From the NCBI GenBank assembly GCA_030612585.1, contig JAUWNP010000014.1, positions 1 through 45,515 of the forward strand: a stretch of DNA of 45,515 nt, read 5' to 3'. The notes below the pieces were generated by a model. The model made no database searches and was not told where the DNA came from. It worked only from the letters and a program-made list of their open reading frames with translations. The stretch comes from Anaerolineae bacterium. GTDB lineage: Bacteria; Chloroflexota; Anaerolineae; B4-G1. Positions within the stretch are counted from its first letter, which is position 1. Every line of letters starts with the position of its first letter. Both the position numbers and the translations under genes were made by a program. Shown one piece after another: positions 25,279 to 33,872 of the stretch.

Positions 25279-26754
25279 ATGAGAGATTATCGAACCTGGA
25301 TGCGCATGGGAGTGATTGCCGCGCTGGTCGCTGTGACCGGCGGGCCGGGGACAGCAGTGCTACCTGCACGTGCCGAGATTCCTCCCCACCTGGGCTACGG
25401 TGTCAACGTGCGCTTCCAGAGCCACGTTGATTCCCTTTTCGCGCCACTGGGCTTCGAGTGGCTCAAGTTGTGGGAGGAGTACGAGGATGATCCGCCCGCA
25501 GAGAGGTTGTCGTACAAGGTTCTATTTGCCATTGAGTGCAATGGGATGCCGGCAAACCTCGATCAGTGGGGGGATCACGTCGAAGCAATCGCCACAGCCG
25601 GTCTGGGGTTCGTCGAGGCTTACGAAATCGGCAATGAATCCAACGTTGATCGTTTCTGGGGCAATGGTCCGCCTGACCCAGGCGAGTATGTCCAGGTGCT
25701 CCAGGTGGCCTACGAGCATATCAAAGCGGTAGACCCAGCCGCCATCGTCGTCAGCGCGGGGCTAGCGCCGGTGGGTCGCATCGAGGGCACCTGCGATGGC
25801 TGGAGCGGCAACAATTGCGAGGCGATGGATGAACGGGAGTACGCGCACCAGATGCTCCTCCTGGGCGCGGGCGACTACTTCGACGCTTTCGGCTATCATC
25901 CTTACGGCTTCGCCTACGCGCCGGAGACCGACCCCAGCAGCGTCTCCAACGGCTTCGCCTTCCGGGGCGTTGAGGTGATGCACGACCTTCTGGAGCAGCA
26001 TGGCCTGGAGCACAAGCCCATCTGGGCTACCGAGTTCAACTGGCTGCGCGATCCGTCTGCAGATGGGGCTGCCCCGGGTTGGTGCCACCGCGACCCGGCC
26101 TACGAGGACAACTTCGGCTGGATGGACATGCCCGAGGTGCAGCAGGCCAATTACATCACACGGGCCTTCCAGTATGCCGACGAGAACTGGCCCTGGATGG
26201 GCGCCATGTTCGTCTGGAACCTGGATTGGCACAACTACGGCTGGTTGTGCGACCCGGCGCGTTATTTCTCTATACGTAAGGACAACAGCACCGACCTGGG
26301 GACACCGGCGTTGGCCTACGACGCGCTGGCGGCGCTAGAGAAGCGCCCCGGCCATTTTGGTCCGAGGCTGGCGGTCGCGCCGGAAGCCATCACCTTGCTG
26401 GCCGACGTGGACGAGCCAGGCGTCATCACGGCCACGCTGCACCCGTGGAACGCCGGATACCGTGTGTTCACCTGGACGGCGTCGGTCGCGACGGGGCTGC
26501 AGGTGACGGGGACAGGGACGCTGGGGGTTCAGGTGACGCCCACGCTGGTCATCACCACCGGCCTCCAGGGGACGCCACTGACGGTGACGGTGGACAGCAC
26601 AGGCTACACCACAGGCACTTTCATAGGGAGCATCACAGTGACCGCTACGACGACCGACGTATTGGATGCGCCACAGACAGTGCCGGTGACGCTGCTCGTC
26701 GTGCCGGAGGTATTCCGCATATACCTCCCGGTCATGCTGCGCTCCGCGCCTTGA
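25279..26754 (+). CDS. Secreted clan GH-A glycoside hydrolase with Ig-like domain and C-terminal IYLP motif
   Basis: 491 residues from ATG 25279 (GGAGGGG upstream; the frame is open to 25123 but that part overlaps the previous gene and the hairpins). Signal peptide cleaved near PARA-EIPPH (about 32). A (beta/alpha)8 barrel follows: VEAYEIGNESNVDRF supplies the likely acid/base Glu120 after Asn, YHPYGFAYAP lines the cleft, and KPIWATEFNW the likely nucleophile Glu252. This is the clan GH-A layout (GH39/GH5-like); the exact family is not certain. Residues about 355-475 form an Ig/BACON-like beta domain rich in Thr and Val. The end is VFRIYLPVMLRSAP. It probably degrades plant or microbial polysaccharide outside the cell. 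Confidence 0.82.
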   Translation: MRDYRTWMRMGVIAALVAVTGGPGTAVLPARAEIPPHLGYGVNVRFQSHVDSLFAPLGFEWLKLWEEYEDDPPAERLSYKVLFAIECNGMPANLDQWGDHVEAIATAGLGFVEAYEIGNESNVDRFWGNGPPDPGEYVQVLQVAYEHIKAVDPAAIVVSAGLAPVGRIEGTCDGWSGNNCEAMDEREYAHQMLLLGAGDYFDAFGYHPYGFAYAPETDPSSVSNGFAFRGVEVMHDLLEQHGLEHKPIWATEFNWLRDPSADGAAPGWCHRDPAYEDNFGWMDMPEVQQANYITRAFQYADENWPWMGAMFVWNLDWHNYGWLCDPARYFSIRKDNSTDLGTPALAYDALAALEKRPGHFGPRLAVAPEAITLLADVDEPGVITATLHPWNAGYRVFTWTASVATGLQVTGTGTLGVQVTPTLVITTGLQGTPLTVTVDSTGYTTGTFIGSITVTATTTDVLDAPQTVPVTLLVVPEVFRIYLPVMLRSAP

Positions 26755-26981
26755 CATAGATACCCCTTGCCCTGTCTACGGTAAATCCGTCAATCTCAAA
26801 TCAACAAATCTTAAATCGCCCCTGGCTTGTGTTTCCCATTTTGCAGGAGTTGAACTATAATAGCGGAGATACTCTTAACTGACTGAGGAGATGAAACCAA
26901 GTACCAGGCAGTTGCGTAATATGTGTAGGTGTGGAGACTGATCAGAAGACTGGTCAACCCAAAAACAAGGAGGAATGTAAA
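26755..26981 (+). promoter_or_regulatory. Upstream region with a TATAAT box for the helical protein/SPFH pair
   Basis: The region is AT-richer than its flanks. A perfect -10 box TATAAT lies at 26856-26861; the -35 position is weak (tttccc at 17 bases, or TTGTGT at 23 bases). AAGGAGG at 26967-26973 is the ribosome-binding site for ATG 26982. No open frame of conviction was seen here. Confidence 0.45.
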
Positions 26982-27503
26982 ATGGGAGACATCTACGAGA
27001 AGGTGAAGGACAGTCGCACGGCGCTGGAGAAATTGACCGACTTCATTCCCGGCTGGGGCGGATACCAGGAGCGCCAGACCCGGCGCAAGGCCGATCGACT
27101 CCTGCGCCAGACGCTGGCCGACAAGTTGGCCGGTCAGCGCCGGCGACTCGACGTGGCGCAGAAGGACTTGATCAGCCATGGCAAGATGGACTTGCTGGAC
27201 GACGTTGGCAGCGCCGTGACGCAACTCCAGACCTTCATTGATCGCGTCCGCCTGGCCAGTTATGGCTATTCCGGGCTGTTCGACGCCGCAAAGATCAACG
27301 AGGCCGAGTTGGAGCAGATGTACAACTTCGACGCGGCATTGTTCGAGTACGTAGAGCGACTGGACGCGTCGAACGATCAGTTGCGACAAGCCATCCCCAG
27401 CGGCGAGGGGCTGGTCGAGACAATCCGCATCGTCCAGGACATCTGCCGCGAGGCCAATAGCACGTTCGACCAGCGCGAGCATGTGATCCTGGGAAGTGTG
27501 TAG
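26982..27503 (+). CDS. Helical cytoplasmic protein of unknown function, partner of the SPFH gene
   Basis: 173 residues, not recognised. No signal peptide or membrane segment. It starts MGDIYEKVKDSRTALEKLTD, has one Gly/Pro/Trp-rich turn FIPGWGGYQERQTRRKADR, and is otherwise predicted to be long amphipathic helices (for example KLAGQRRRLDVAQKDLISHG and ALFEYVERLDASNDQLRQAI), suggesting a coiled-coil or helical bundle. A full AAGGAGG lies eight bases upstream. The SPFH-domain gene follows on the same strand after 80 bases containing a hairpin. A role in membrane organisation together with the SPFH protein is a guess from position. Confidence 0.75.
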   Translation: MGDIYEKVKDSRTALEKLTDFIPGWGGYQERQTRRKADRLLRQTLADKLAGQRRRLDVAQKDLISHGKMDLLDDVGSAVTQLQTFIDRVRLASYGYSGLFDAAKINEAELEQMYNFDAALFEYVERLDASNDQLRQAIPSGEGLVETIRIVQDICREANSTFDQREHVILGSV

Positions 27504-27516
27504 GGACGACGTATGA

Positions 27517-27548
27517 GAAACCAGGTTTTTCGGAAAAAACCTGGTTTC
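27517..27548. repeat. Palindromic hairpin (dispersed repeat, copy 2)
   Basis: GAAACCAGGTTTTT (27517-27530) pairs perfectly with AAAAACCTGGTTTC (27535-27548) around CGGA. It has the same length and loop as the hairpin at 17911-17940, but a G-C pair is replaced by A-T on both arms. It lies between two same-strand genes and could act as a partial terminator. Confidence 0.75.
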
Positions 27549-27583
27549 TGGACATCCGATAACAGATTGAGGAGGTTGGTACG

Positions 27584-28609
27584 ATGGCACGAATATTCGA
27601 TATTGTGCAGTTTGTAGACGAAGCCAGCACGGAGATGGTACACCGCATCCCGGAACGGGGGTCCGGTGACTTTCGCATCGGCTCACAGGTGATCGTCCGC
27701 GATAGCCAGGCGGCGGTCTTCTTCCGCGACGGTCGATCGCTGGACACCTTTGGCCCAGGCCCTCACACGATCACCACCGCCAACATCCCGTTGCTGGTGG
27801 ACCTGGTCGGCAAAGCGTTCTCTGGCGAGACCCCTTTCAAGGCCGAGGTCTACTTCGTCAGCCTGCGTGAGTTCACGGACATGAAGTGGGGTACCCCGAC
27901 GCCAATCACGATCAAGGATCCGATTCTGGGGATGGCTCGTGTGCAAGCGCGTGGCTCCTACGCATTGCAGATCGCGGACCCGCAACTTTTCGTCAACAAG
28001 ATCGTCGGCACGCGGGGTATCTACCACACGTCCGAAATTCAAGGTTTCTTCCGCTCTATGATCCTGACCAAACTGACCGACCTGGTAGGCGAGATGGGCA
28101 AGTCGGTGATCGAACTGGCCGGGATGGCGGAAGAACTGACGATGGGGGTGCGGGCCAAAGCAACCGAGGAGTTCGGCGCCCGGGGCGTCACCCTGACGTC
28201 GGTCTACGTCGAGTACCTTGGCCCGACTGAGGAGACGGCCAAGGCGATTGACGAGCGGGCCTCAATGGGCGCGTTGGGCGACATGAGCGCCTATATGCAG
28301 TTCCAGGCAGCGCGGGCAATGCGCGACGCGGCCCAGCAGCCCGGCGGCGGTGGCCTCGCCGGTGCAGGCGTGGGCCTGGGCGCAGGAATGGGCATGGGCG
28401 CGGCTATGGCGCAGATGATGTCGCAGAGTACGCAGCAGCCAGCCCAGCAACCGGCGCCGGCAGCCCCTGCAACCCCCAAGACGGCGGTGGAGATCCAGGC
28501 CACGTTGGACAACCTGGATATGCGGCTGGCCGCAGGCGAGATCAGCGAAAAGATCTACGAGAAACTACACGCCAAGTGGGAGGCCCGGCTGAAGGAGTCA
28601 GGCGGATAA
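27584..28609 (+). CDS. SPFH/Band 7-domain protein with C-terminal SHOCT-like helix pair
   Basis: 341 residues. The N-terminal 230 residues match the SPFH subgroup often annotated as virion core protein or YdjI-like: FRIGSQVIVRDSQAAVFFRD, FGPGPHTITTANIPLL, AEVYFVSLREFTDMKWGTP, and RGSYALQIADPQLFVNKIVG. A flexible Gly/Met/Ala/Gln-rich linker (about 250-300, with GVGLGAGMGMGAAMAQMM) leads to a short helical end, TLDNLDMRLAAGEISEKIYE, like SHOCT modules used for oligomer contacts. No transmembrane helix is obvious, so it would bind membranes peripherally. GGAGG at 27571-27575. The family is linked to membrane microdomains and envelope stress. It ends just before a bidirectional terminator. Confidence 0.85.
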   Translation: MARIFDIVQFVDEASTEMVHRIPERGSGDFRIGSQVIVRDSQAAVFFRDGRSLDTFGPGPHTITTANIPLLVDLVGKAFSGETPFKAEVYFVSLREFTDMKWGTPTPITIKDPILGMARVQARGSYALQIADPQLFVNKIVGTRGIYHTSEIQGFFRSMILTKLTDLVGEMGKSVIELAGMAEELTMGVRAKATEEFGARGVTLTSVYVEYLGPTEETAKAIDERASMGALGDMSAYMQFQAARAMRDAAQQPGGGGLAGAGVGLGAGMGMGAAMAQMMSQSTQQPAQQPAPAAPATPKTAVEIQATLDNLDMRLAAGEISEKIYEKLHAKWEARLKESGG

Positions 28610-28613
28610 GACG

Positions 28614-28647
28614 ACAGAGCCCCGGCACAGGGGTGTCGGGGCTCTGT
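28614..28647. terminator. Bidirectional terminator hairpin between convergent genes
   Basis: ACAGAGCCCCG (28614-28624) pairs with CGGGGCTCTGT (28637-28647), extended inward by a G-T pair and CAC/GTG. It fills nearly the whole gap between the + gene ending at 28609 and the - gene ending at 28648. A short T run follows on the + strand (GTTTA). Confidence 0.75.
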
Positions 28648-30666
28648 TTATGGAGCGACGACTTGTACCGTCGCCACCACCACGTGGTCGCCGGTTGGCT
28701 TGCCCGCTGCATCAAGCACCGTGAGCCGGGGGCCGTCCTCCAGATAGAGCCCAACCACCAGTTGGTACTCGCCCGGCGGAGTATCGGTGTTGATGGATAC
28801 TCGGTACTCATCGGCGACGACATCTCCCACCGCCCACCACGGTGTGGGGTAACTGTTATCGCACGGGTGGACGTCCTCCTGTCCCCATATTCGTCCACCT
28901 TCCACAGGGCTGGGCGTGCCCCATAGGTGCACGAAGACCTTGTACCAATCCGTCATCTGAGCCTGGCCCAGCCAATACAGCCGCAGTGAAATAGTGTCGC
29001 CAGGGGCGAAGGGACCCGTTGGCGGGTCGTAACCCAGCAGTCGCATCTGCCCGTCGAAGTCTGCCTCCAGCGGATGAGTCAAGCCGATTTGGGCTGTGCT
29101 GCCAGCCGGCGTGCGGTAAACGACCGAGTAAGGAGTGTTCCCCATGTACAGTTCTTGGACCACGCGACCGTCGGGGAATGCGGCCTGGATGGCGGGCAGG
29201 GAGTTGGGATCCTCGAAGACAATAATCACGTGTCTCGTTGGCATCTCGGTGACAGCGGGATAAACCACGCAGCGCCGGCCGTTGTAGTTGTGCGTGCGGT
29301 ATGGATCGCCATCCAACAGAAACTCAAGCGTCTTCCAGAACCTGTCTGCGGGGGAGATGTACACTTGTTCTTCTTGCGGCAGTGCTGCCACGTATTCCCC
29401 GATCCAGCGTAGCCCCACGTCGAAGGCGATAAAGAGATCATCAGACTGCCCCCAGGCGAGGAAATAGTCCCTTGCAGTGCGCACCCCGCTTAGGGTAAAG
29501 GCGAAGATCAGTAAGAGTCCAACCCCCATTGAGACTATCCGCCGGGCCTGTGGAAGCAACCGCGTGGCAGTCCTCAGGACCAGGTCATAGAGAGTCACAG
29601 CCCCCAAGCCCACAAGCGCTGCCACTGCTGGCGCCGCGCCCAACATGCGCCCGAAGTGAGGTGGGTACTCGGTCAGCACACTGGGCAACGACATCACAAC
29701 CATCCAGCAGAGCAGAAATAGGTAGGGAGGGCGTCGCCGTGCCAGACACGTCCCCACCCCCAGAATGAATAGTGCTACCTGGATGGGGTCGAGCGCCGGA
29801 CGACCTGGCAGATTCTGGCGGGGGTTCAAGTCCCCCTGAGTGAAAATGCCCCTCACAGTCTTGAAGATGCCTTCCAGGAGATCGCCGCGCACCACCTGAC
29901 CGGCGCGCAAGGTGAGCCAGTGGGGATGTGTGACAAAAAAGTGGGCCATAGGCGCGACTACAAGCAGTGCGACGCACGTCACTATCGCCAATATACGCCA
30001 GTTGGCCCTTAGGAAGCCACGCTCAAAGATGGCGCGACAGCCAAAAAACAATGCCAGGAGAAGTGGCACAAAGAGAGCAGTAGGGTAGGTATAGGGAATT
30101 AGTCCCAGGATTACCCCTGCTGCAACTGCATCCCAGAATCGCTGGCGGTGCAGTGTGCGCCAGATGGCGCCGAACGCTGGCACCACCAGGGTTGGCACCA
30201 TGGTATACTCCATTCCAATGCGGCTCAGATGCACGTGCCAGTATAGTACCGCCAGGCTGAGCGCGGCTGCCATCCCTAATGCCTTCGCACGCCATTCGTC
30301 TGTATCCTCTCGAAACATCTCCCACACGGCAAAGAACAGTAATGGCACAGTCAAAGTGCCAGCCACAGCGGATACCAGTCGCCCGCCCAGGACGATGGGG
30401 CCAGTTGCCTGGAAGAGCAACGCGATCAGGTAGGGATGCAACACGCACCTGCCAAATTCTACATCGAAGAAGAAAACGGGGAACGGATCCCAGTGGGGCA
30501 GACGGAGTGCCAGTAGATTGTTGAAGGCTTCATCGTAGTGCAGGCCGGGAGGAAGCCGGTCAATACAGCAGAAGCGGAGGCCCGTCGCCACTGCTGTGAT
30601 CAGCAGCAGGGCGACGTAGACGGAGACGCGTGGCCATTTCCTATGCGTTCTTAGATTGATCAACAC
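28648..30666 (-). CDS. GT39/PMT-like polytopic membrane glycosyltransferase
   Basis: 672 residues. About ten hydrophobic segments occupy residues 15-420. The first outside loop has LPPGLHYDEAFNNLLALRLP; the Asp-Glu pair is the metal/donor site of GT-C enzymes that use polyprenyl-phosphate sugars. HVHLSRIGMEYTMVP resembles the second loop. After the last membrane segment the 250-residue extracytoplasmic tail contains a beta domain with LLGYDPPTGPFAPGDTISL and TPPGEYQLVVGLYLEDG, an arrangement I associate with Chloroflexota GT39 proteins. It would glycosylate proteins, lipids or wall polymers outside the membrane. Translation starts at GTG 30666, overlapping the upstream gene by 26 bases. Confidence 0.82.
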   Translation of the reverse strand: MLINLRTHRKWPRVSVYVALLLITAVATGLRFCCIDRLPPGLHYDEAFNNLLALRLPHWDPFPVFFFDVEFGRCVLHPYLIALLFQATGPIVLGGRLVSAVAGTLTVPLLFFAVWEMFREDTDEWRAKALGMAAALSLAVLYWHVHLSRIGMEYTMVPTLVVPAFGAIWRTLHRQRFWDAVAAGVILGLIPYTYPTALFVPLLLALFFGCRAIFERGFLRANWRILAIVTCVALLVVAPMAHFFVTHPHWLTLRAGQVVRGDLLEGIFKTVRGIFTQGDLNPRQNLPGRPALDPIQVALFILGVGTCLARRRPPYLFLLCWMVVMSLPSVLTEYPPHFGRMLGAAPAVAALVGLGAVTLYDLVLRTATRLLPQARRIVSMGVGLLLIFAFTLSGVRTARDYFLAWGQSDDLFIAFDVGLRWIGEYVAALPQEEQVYISPADRFWKTLEFLLDGDPYRTHNYNGRRCVVYPAVTEMPTRHVIIVFEDPNSLPAIQAAFPDGRVVQELYMGNTPYSVVYRTPAGSTAQIGLTHPLEADFDGQMRLLGYDPPTGPFAPGDTISLRLYWLGQAQMTDWYKVFVHLWGTPSPVEGGRIWGQEDVHPCDNSYPTPWWAVGDVVADEYRVSINTDTPPGEYQLVVGLYLEDGPRLTVLDAAGKPTGDHVVVATVQVVAP

Positions 30667-31345
30667 CCAAGGCCTCAGCCAGCCGGCGGTACGCGTCGGC
30701 CGGCAGCGGCTTGAGTTTCCCCGGCCCCCGCAGCCACGCTTTCACTTTCTTGCCGTAGAAGGCCGGCACAGACGAGGCGGCGGCGTCCAGCGTGACCTCG
30801 GGGTTGACGAAGACGATGGCCGCCCGCACGGGTACCTCGACGTCGGGCAGGTGACGGGCCAGGTGGCGTTCCAGTCTGTGCGCCTGGTGCCCGGCCTCGA
30901 CGTCGGGCCCGCCCAGCCCCTCCTGGCCCGCGAATTGCCGGAAGAACTTACCCCGTTGGCGATGTTTCCACCGGCCTTCCTTTTGGCAGGTCACCTGCCC
31001 TCCCTGCGCCTTGACCACGAAGACGGTGCAGCCGCCGGGTTCCAACAGAACGTGAGAGGCAGGTAGGACGTACTGCAATAGCGCATACTGGTCGTTCAAC
31101 CCCTTGAGGACTCTAGCCAGCGCGCCGTGGTGGGCCATAGGGCTGATGTAACGGTCGGCGAAGAAGCCCCCCACCACCGAGAGGATGACGCCCAGCCCCA
31201 CGCTCAGCACCATCGGCACGAGCCACTCAGGCCTGATCCACGAGAGGATCAGACCAGCCAGCAATGCCAGCAACCCAGCCAGTGTGGCGTACTGACCGAT
31301 GAAACTAAACACACGGATACGGCGTTCGTTGCGAATAATGCGCAT
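30641..31345 (-). CDS. Membrane protein with NERD (nuclease-related) domain
   Basis: 234 residues. Two transmembrane helices at about 14-36 and 42-64 are followed by a soluble NERD-like domain. Supporting segments are LNDQYALLQYVLPASHVLLE, GGCTVFVVKAQGGQVTCQ and AIVFVNPEVTLD, corresponding to the strand carrying the VxxxKxxxG active-site lysine of this nuclease-like fold. The Shine-Dalgarno GAGGAG is formed by the last two codons of fabF, so the genes are translationally coupled. The function of NERD proteins is poorly known. The last nine codons overlap the next gene. Confidence 0.75.
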   Translation of the reverse strand: MRIIRNERRIRVFSFIGQYATLAGLLALLAGLILSWIRPEWLVPMVLSVGLGVILSVVGGFFADRYISPMAHHGALARVLKGLNDQYALLQYVLPASHVLLEPGGCTVFVVKAQGGQVTCQKEGRWKHRQRGKFFRQFAGQEGLGGPDVEAGHQAHRLERHLARHLPDVEVPVRAAIVFVNPEVTLDAAASSVPAFYGKKVKAWLRGPGKLKPLPADAYRRLAEALGVDQSKNA

Positions 31346-31347
31346 TC

Positions 31348-32595
31348 TTACTCCTCGAAGCGGCCTAATACCAGACAGGCGTTCTGCCCGCCCAGGCCGA
31401 AGGAATTAGAGAGGGCAAAACGCACATCGGCTTTGCGCGCTCCCTCCGGTACGTAGTCCAGGTCACACTCCGGATCGGGGGTCTCCAGGTTAATCGTCGG
31501 ATGGATGATCCCCTGCTCGACTGTCAGTACACACGCGGCAGCCTCGATGGCTCCGGCTCCCCCCATCGCATGGCCGATCATGGATTTGGTCGAACTGACG
31601 GGGATCTTGTAGGCGCGCTCGCCGAATACCCGCTTGATCGCCCGGGTCTCAATCGGATCGCTGATCGGCGTGCTGCTGCCGTGAGCATTGATGTAGCCCA
31701 CATCATCCGGTGTCAGGCCAGAGTCGTCCAGCGCCCACCGCATGGCCCGGCTGGCCCCCATCCCCTCCGGGTCGGGCTGTGCCACGTGGAAGGCGTCGGA
31801 TGATGATGCGTGGCCCAACATCTCGGCGCGGATGCGCGCTCCCCGCGCCCGGGCGTGTTCCAGCGCCTCCAAGATGAGCAGCGCCCCACCCTCGCTGTAG
31901 ACGAAACCGTCTCGCTCAGCGTCGAAGGGACGGCTGGCCCGTTCCGGCTCGTCGTTGCGGGCGGAGAGTGCCCGCATAGCACAGAAACCGGCGATAGGAG
32001 CGAAGTGGATCAGTGCCTCCACGCCCCCACAGATCACCACATCGGCTGCGCCACGGCGGATAATCTCGGCTGCCTCTCCCACGGCCTGTGTGCCCGTCGC
32101 GCAGGCGGCGACCACTGTGCTGATAGGTCCCTTGGCCCCGGTCCAGTGGCTCACGTGATGGGAGGGCATGTTAGCCAGAGACGAGGTGATGATGAACGGG
32201 CTGATGCGCGCCAGTCCCTTGGCACGGAATGTATCCACCCCCGCGATGGCGCGATCGAGGCCCCCGACGGCGCTGCCAACCAGCACACCCACGCGTTCCT
32301 CGTCGGCCAGGGGCAGGTTGAGCCCCGCGTCCACCAGCGCCGCCTGGGCAATCGCAATAGCCACCTGCGAGCAGCGCGCCATGCGCCGCGCTGCCTTGAA
32401 ATTAATGTAGCGCGTGGAATCGAAGTCCTTCAGTTCGCCAGCGATGCGCACGGGTAACCCCGAGGCGTCAAACTGGGTGATGGGACCGACGCCGGATCGC
32501 CCGGCCAGCAGCCCCTCCCATGTCTCCTCCAGCGTCAACCCCAGCGGGGTCATCGCGCCCATACCGGTGACGACTACACGTCTACACCTGTTCAT
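31348..32595 (-). CDS. fabF: 3-oxoacyl-[acyl-carrier-protein] synthase II
   Basis: 415 residues. It condenses malonyl-ACP with acyl-ACP in fatty-acid elongation. The catalytic triad is visible: Cys165 in VVAACATGTQAVG, His305 in NAHGSSTP and His342 in SMIGHAMGG, with the conserved Lys337 in SSTKS. RRVVVTGMGAMTPLG opens the protein, and the glycine-rich FGLGGQNACLVL closes it. The start overlaps the plsX stop by four bases (ATGA on the - strand), so plsX and fabF form an operon. Confidence 0.95.
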   Translation of the reverse strand: MNRCRRVVVTGMGAMTPLGLTLEETWEGLLAGRSGVGPITQFDASGLPVRIAGELKDFDSTRYINFKAARRMARCSQVAIAIAQAALVDAGLNLPLADEERVGVLVGSAVGGLDRAIAGVDTFRAKGLARISPFIITSSLANMPSHHVSHWTGAKGPISTVVAACATGTQAVGEAAEIIRRGAADVVICGGVEALIHFAPIAGFCAMRALSARNDEPERASRPFDAERDGFVYSEGGALLILEALEHARARGARIRAEMLGHASSSDAFHVAQPDPEGMGASRAMRWALDDSGLTPDDVGYINAHGSSTPISDPIETRAIKRVFGERAYKIPVSSTKSMIGHAMGGAGAIEAAACVLTVEQGIIHPTINLETPDPECDLDYVPEGARKADVRFALSNSFGLGGQNACLVLGRFEE

Positions 32596-33590
32596 TTCTG
32601 CTCCTGTGTCAGTCCGTCGCGAATCGCTTCTACCACCCCACCCTGTACTACCTTGCGTGCCTGTCCGATGGCGTTCTTGATTGCGCGTCCGTTGGAACGC
32701 CCGTGGGCCACGATCACCACACCATTGATGCCCAGCAGCGGCCCCCCACCAACCTCGAAGGGGTCAACTCGCCGTGCCATGCGTCTGAAGGCCGGTTTCG
32801 CCAGTAGCCCCCCGACCGTCGTCAGCACACTGGCCTTGATCTCGTCGCGGATGAGGTCGGTCAGCATTTTGGCCGTGCCCTCGATCGTCTTGATGAAGAT
32901 GTTGCCGGTGAAACCGTCGGTGACAATGACGTCGGCGTGGCAGGCGGCCGCCTCTTTGGGCTCGACGTTGCCGATGAAGTTCAGGCCAGAGGCGATCAGC
33001 AACTTGGAAGCCTCTTTGACCAGCGTGTTCCCCTTGCCCGGCTCCTCGCCGTTGGAGAGCAGTGCCACCCGTGGCCTGGCGCAGTCCAACACGGCCCGCG
33101 CATAGATGTCGCCCATCAGCGCGAACTGGAGCAGGTATTCGGGCCGGCAGTCGGCGTTAGCGCCGATGTCGAGCGCGACGGCGCGGCCGGCGGGCAGTGG
33201 CAGGATCGCGGCCAGCGCCGGGCGCTTCACGCCCCGGATACGCCGCAGGGTCTGCAGCGTGGCCACCGCCAGCACTCCGCCCGTGTTGCCAGCGGTCACG
33301 TAACCATCGGCCTGGCCATCGCGCACCAGGTTCATCCCCACGTGCATCGATGAATCCTTCTTCACCCGCGCGGCCCGGGCCGGTTCGTCGTCCATCTCGA
33401 TAACCTGAGGGGCGTGGACGATCTCCAGTCTGAGTCCGGCGGTGTCGTGGCGGGCCAGTTCCTGCTGGATCTGCTCCTCGCGCCCGACGAGGATGATCTC
33501 GTCGCCCCATTCTCGCGCCGCCATCACTGCCCCCGCGACGTCGGGGACAGGGTAATCATCAGAGCCCATAGCGTCGAGGACGATTCTCAT
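32592..33590 (-). CDS. plsX: Phosphate acyltransferase PlsX
   Basis: 332 residues from ATG 33590, preceded by GGGAG; the frame extends 36 bases further, but MRIVLDAMGSDDYPVPDVAG is the family start. It makes acyl-phosphate from acyl-ACP for phospholipid synthesis, peripherally at the membrane. Family markers include DDEPARAARVKKDSSMHVG, GYVTAGNTGGVLA, ALDIGANADCRPEYLLQFAL, LLSNGEEPGKGN, DVIVTDGFTGNIFIKTIEG and PFEVGGGPLLGINGVVIVAH. First gene of the - operon plsX, fabF, NERD protein, GT39. Confidence 0.95.
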   Translation of the reverse strand: MRIVLDAMGSDDYPVPDVAGAVMAAREWGDEIILVGREEQIQQELARHDTAGLRLEIVHAPQVIEMDDEPARAARVKKDSSMHVGMNLVRDGQADGYVTAGNTGGVLAVATLQTLRRIRGVKRPALAAILPLPAGRAVALDIGANADCRPEYLLQFALMGDIYARAVLDCARPRVALLSNGEEPGKGNTLVKEASKLLIASGLNFIGNVEPKEAAACHADVIVTDGFTGNIFIKTIEGTAKMLTDLIRDEIKASVLTTVGGLLAKPAFRRMARRVDPFEVGGGPLLGINGVVIVAHGRSNGRAIKNAIGQARKVVQGGVVEAIRDGLTQEQK

Positions 33591-33608
33591 TCTTTCTCCC
33601 TTCTGGAT

Positions 33609-33654
33609 GGTGGTGCAAACCACCAACGTCTGTCCTGCTAGTCATTTCGATGAC
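33609..33654 (-). promoter_or_regulatory. Short hairpins in the plsX leader
   Basis: GGTGGT-gcaa-ACCACC (33609-33624) and GTCAT-ttcg-ATGAC (33641-33654, a stable UUCG-type tetraloop on the + strand) lie upstream of plsX. They may belong to its 5' leader or be an operator. No convincing promoter boxes were found on this strand. Confidence 0.35.
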
Positions 33655-33723
33655 GAGTGGTCCAATAGATTGAAACACGTTTATCTGCCCGGCGATGCGT
33701 GATTGTACCCTGCCTGGTCAAGG

Positions 33724-33751
33724 TTGACAAGTTGCGCGGCGAGAGTATAAT
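33724..33751 (+). promoter_or_regulatory. Consensus sigma-70 promoter of tRNA-Leu
   Basis: TTGACA (33724-33729), 16-base spacer, TATAAT (33746-33751); both boxes are perfect. The tRNA begins 13 bases after the -10 box. Confidence 0.88.
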
Positions 33752-33763
33752 AGTAGTCAGCGA

Positions 33764-33846
33764 GCCCCAGTGGCGGAATAGGTATACGCGGCAGGTTGAG
33801 GGCCTGTGCCTTTATAGGCGTGCTGGTTCGAGTCCAGTCTGGGGCA
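33764..33846 (+). tRNA. tRNA-Leu (anticodon GAG)
   Basis: 83 bases. The acceptor stem GCCCCAG (33764-33770) pairs with CTGGGGC (33839-33845), discriminator A, CCA not encoded. The D-arm region is TGGCGGAATAGGTATACGCG. Anticodon stem GCAGG/CCTGT encloses TTGAGGG with GAG at 33798-33800. The long class II variable arm GCC-tttata-GGC and T-arm CTGG-TTCGAGT-CCAG are typical of leucine tRNAs. It reads CUC and CUU codons. Confidence 0.95.
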
Positions 33847-33872
33847 TATTTACCACGCGGTTTGTTTCGACG

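Noticed and set aside
26811..27686. 291-residue open frame on the - strand
   Set aside because: Crosses two + strand genes, a ribosome-binding site and a hairpin; no recognisable domain.
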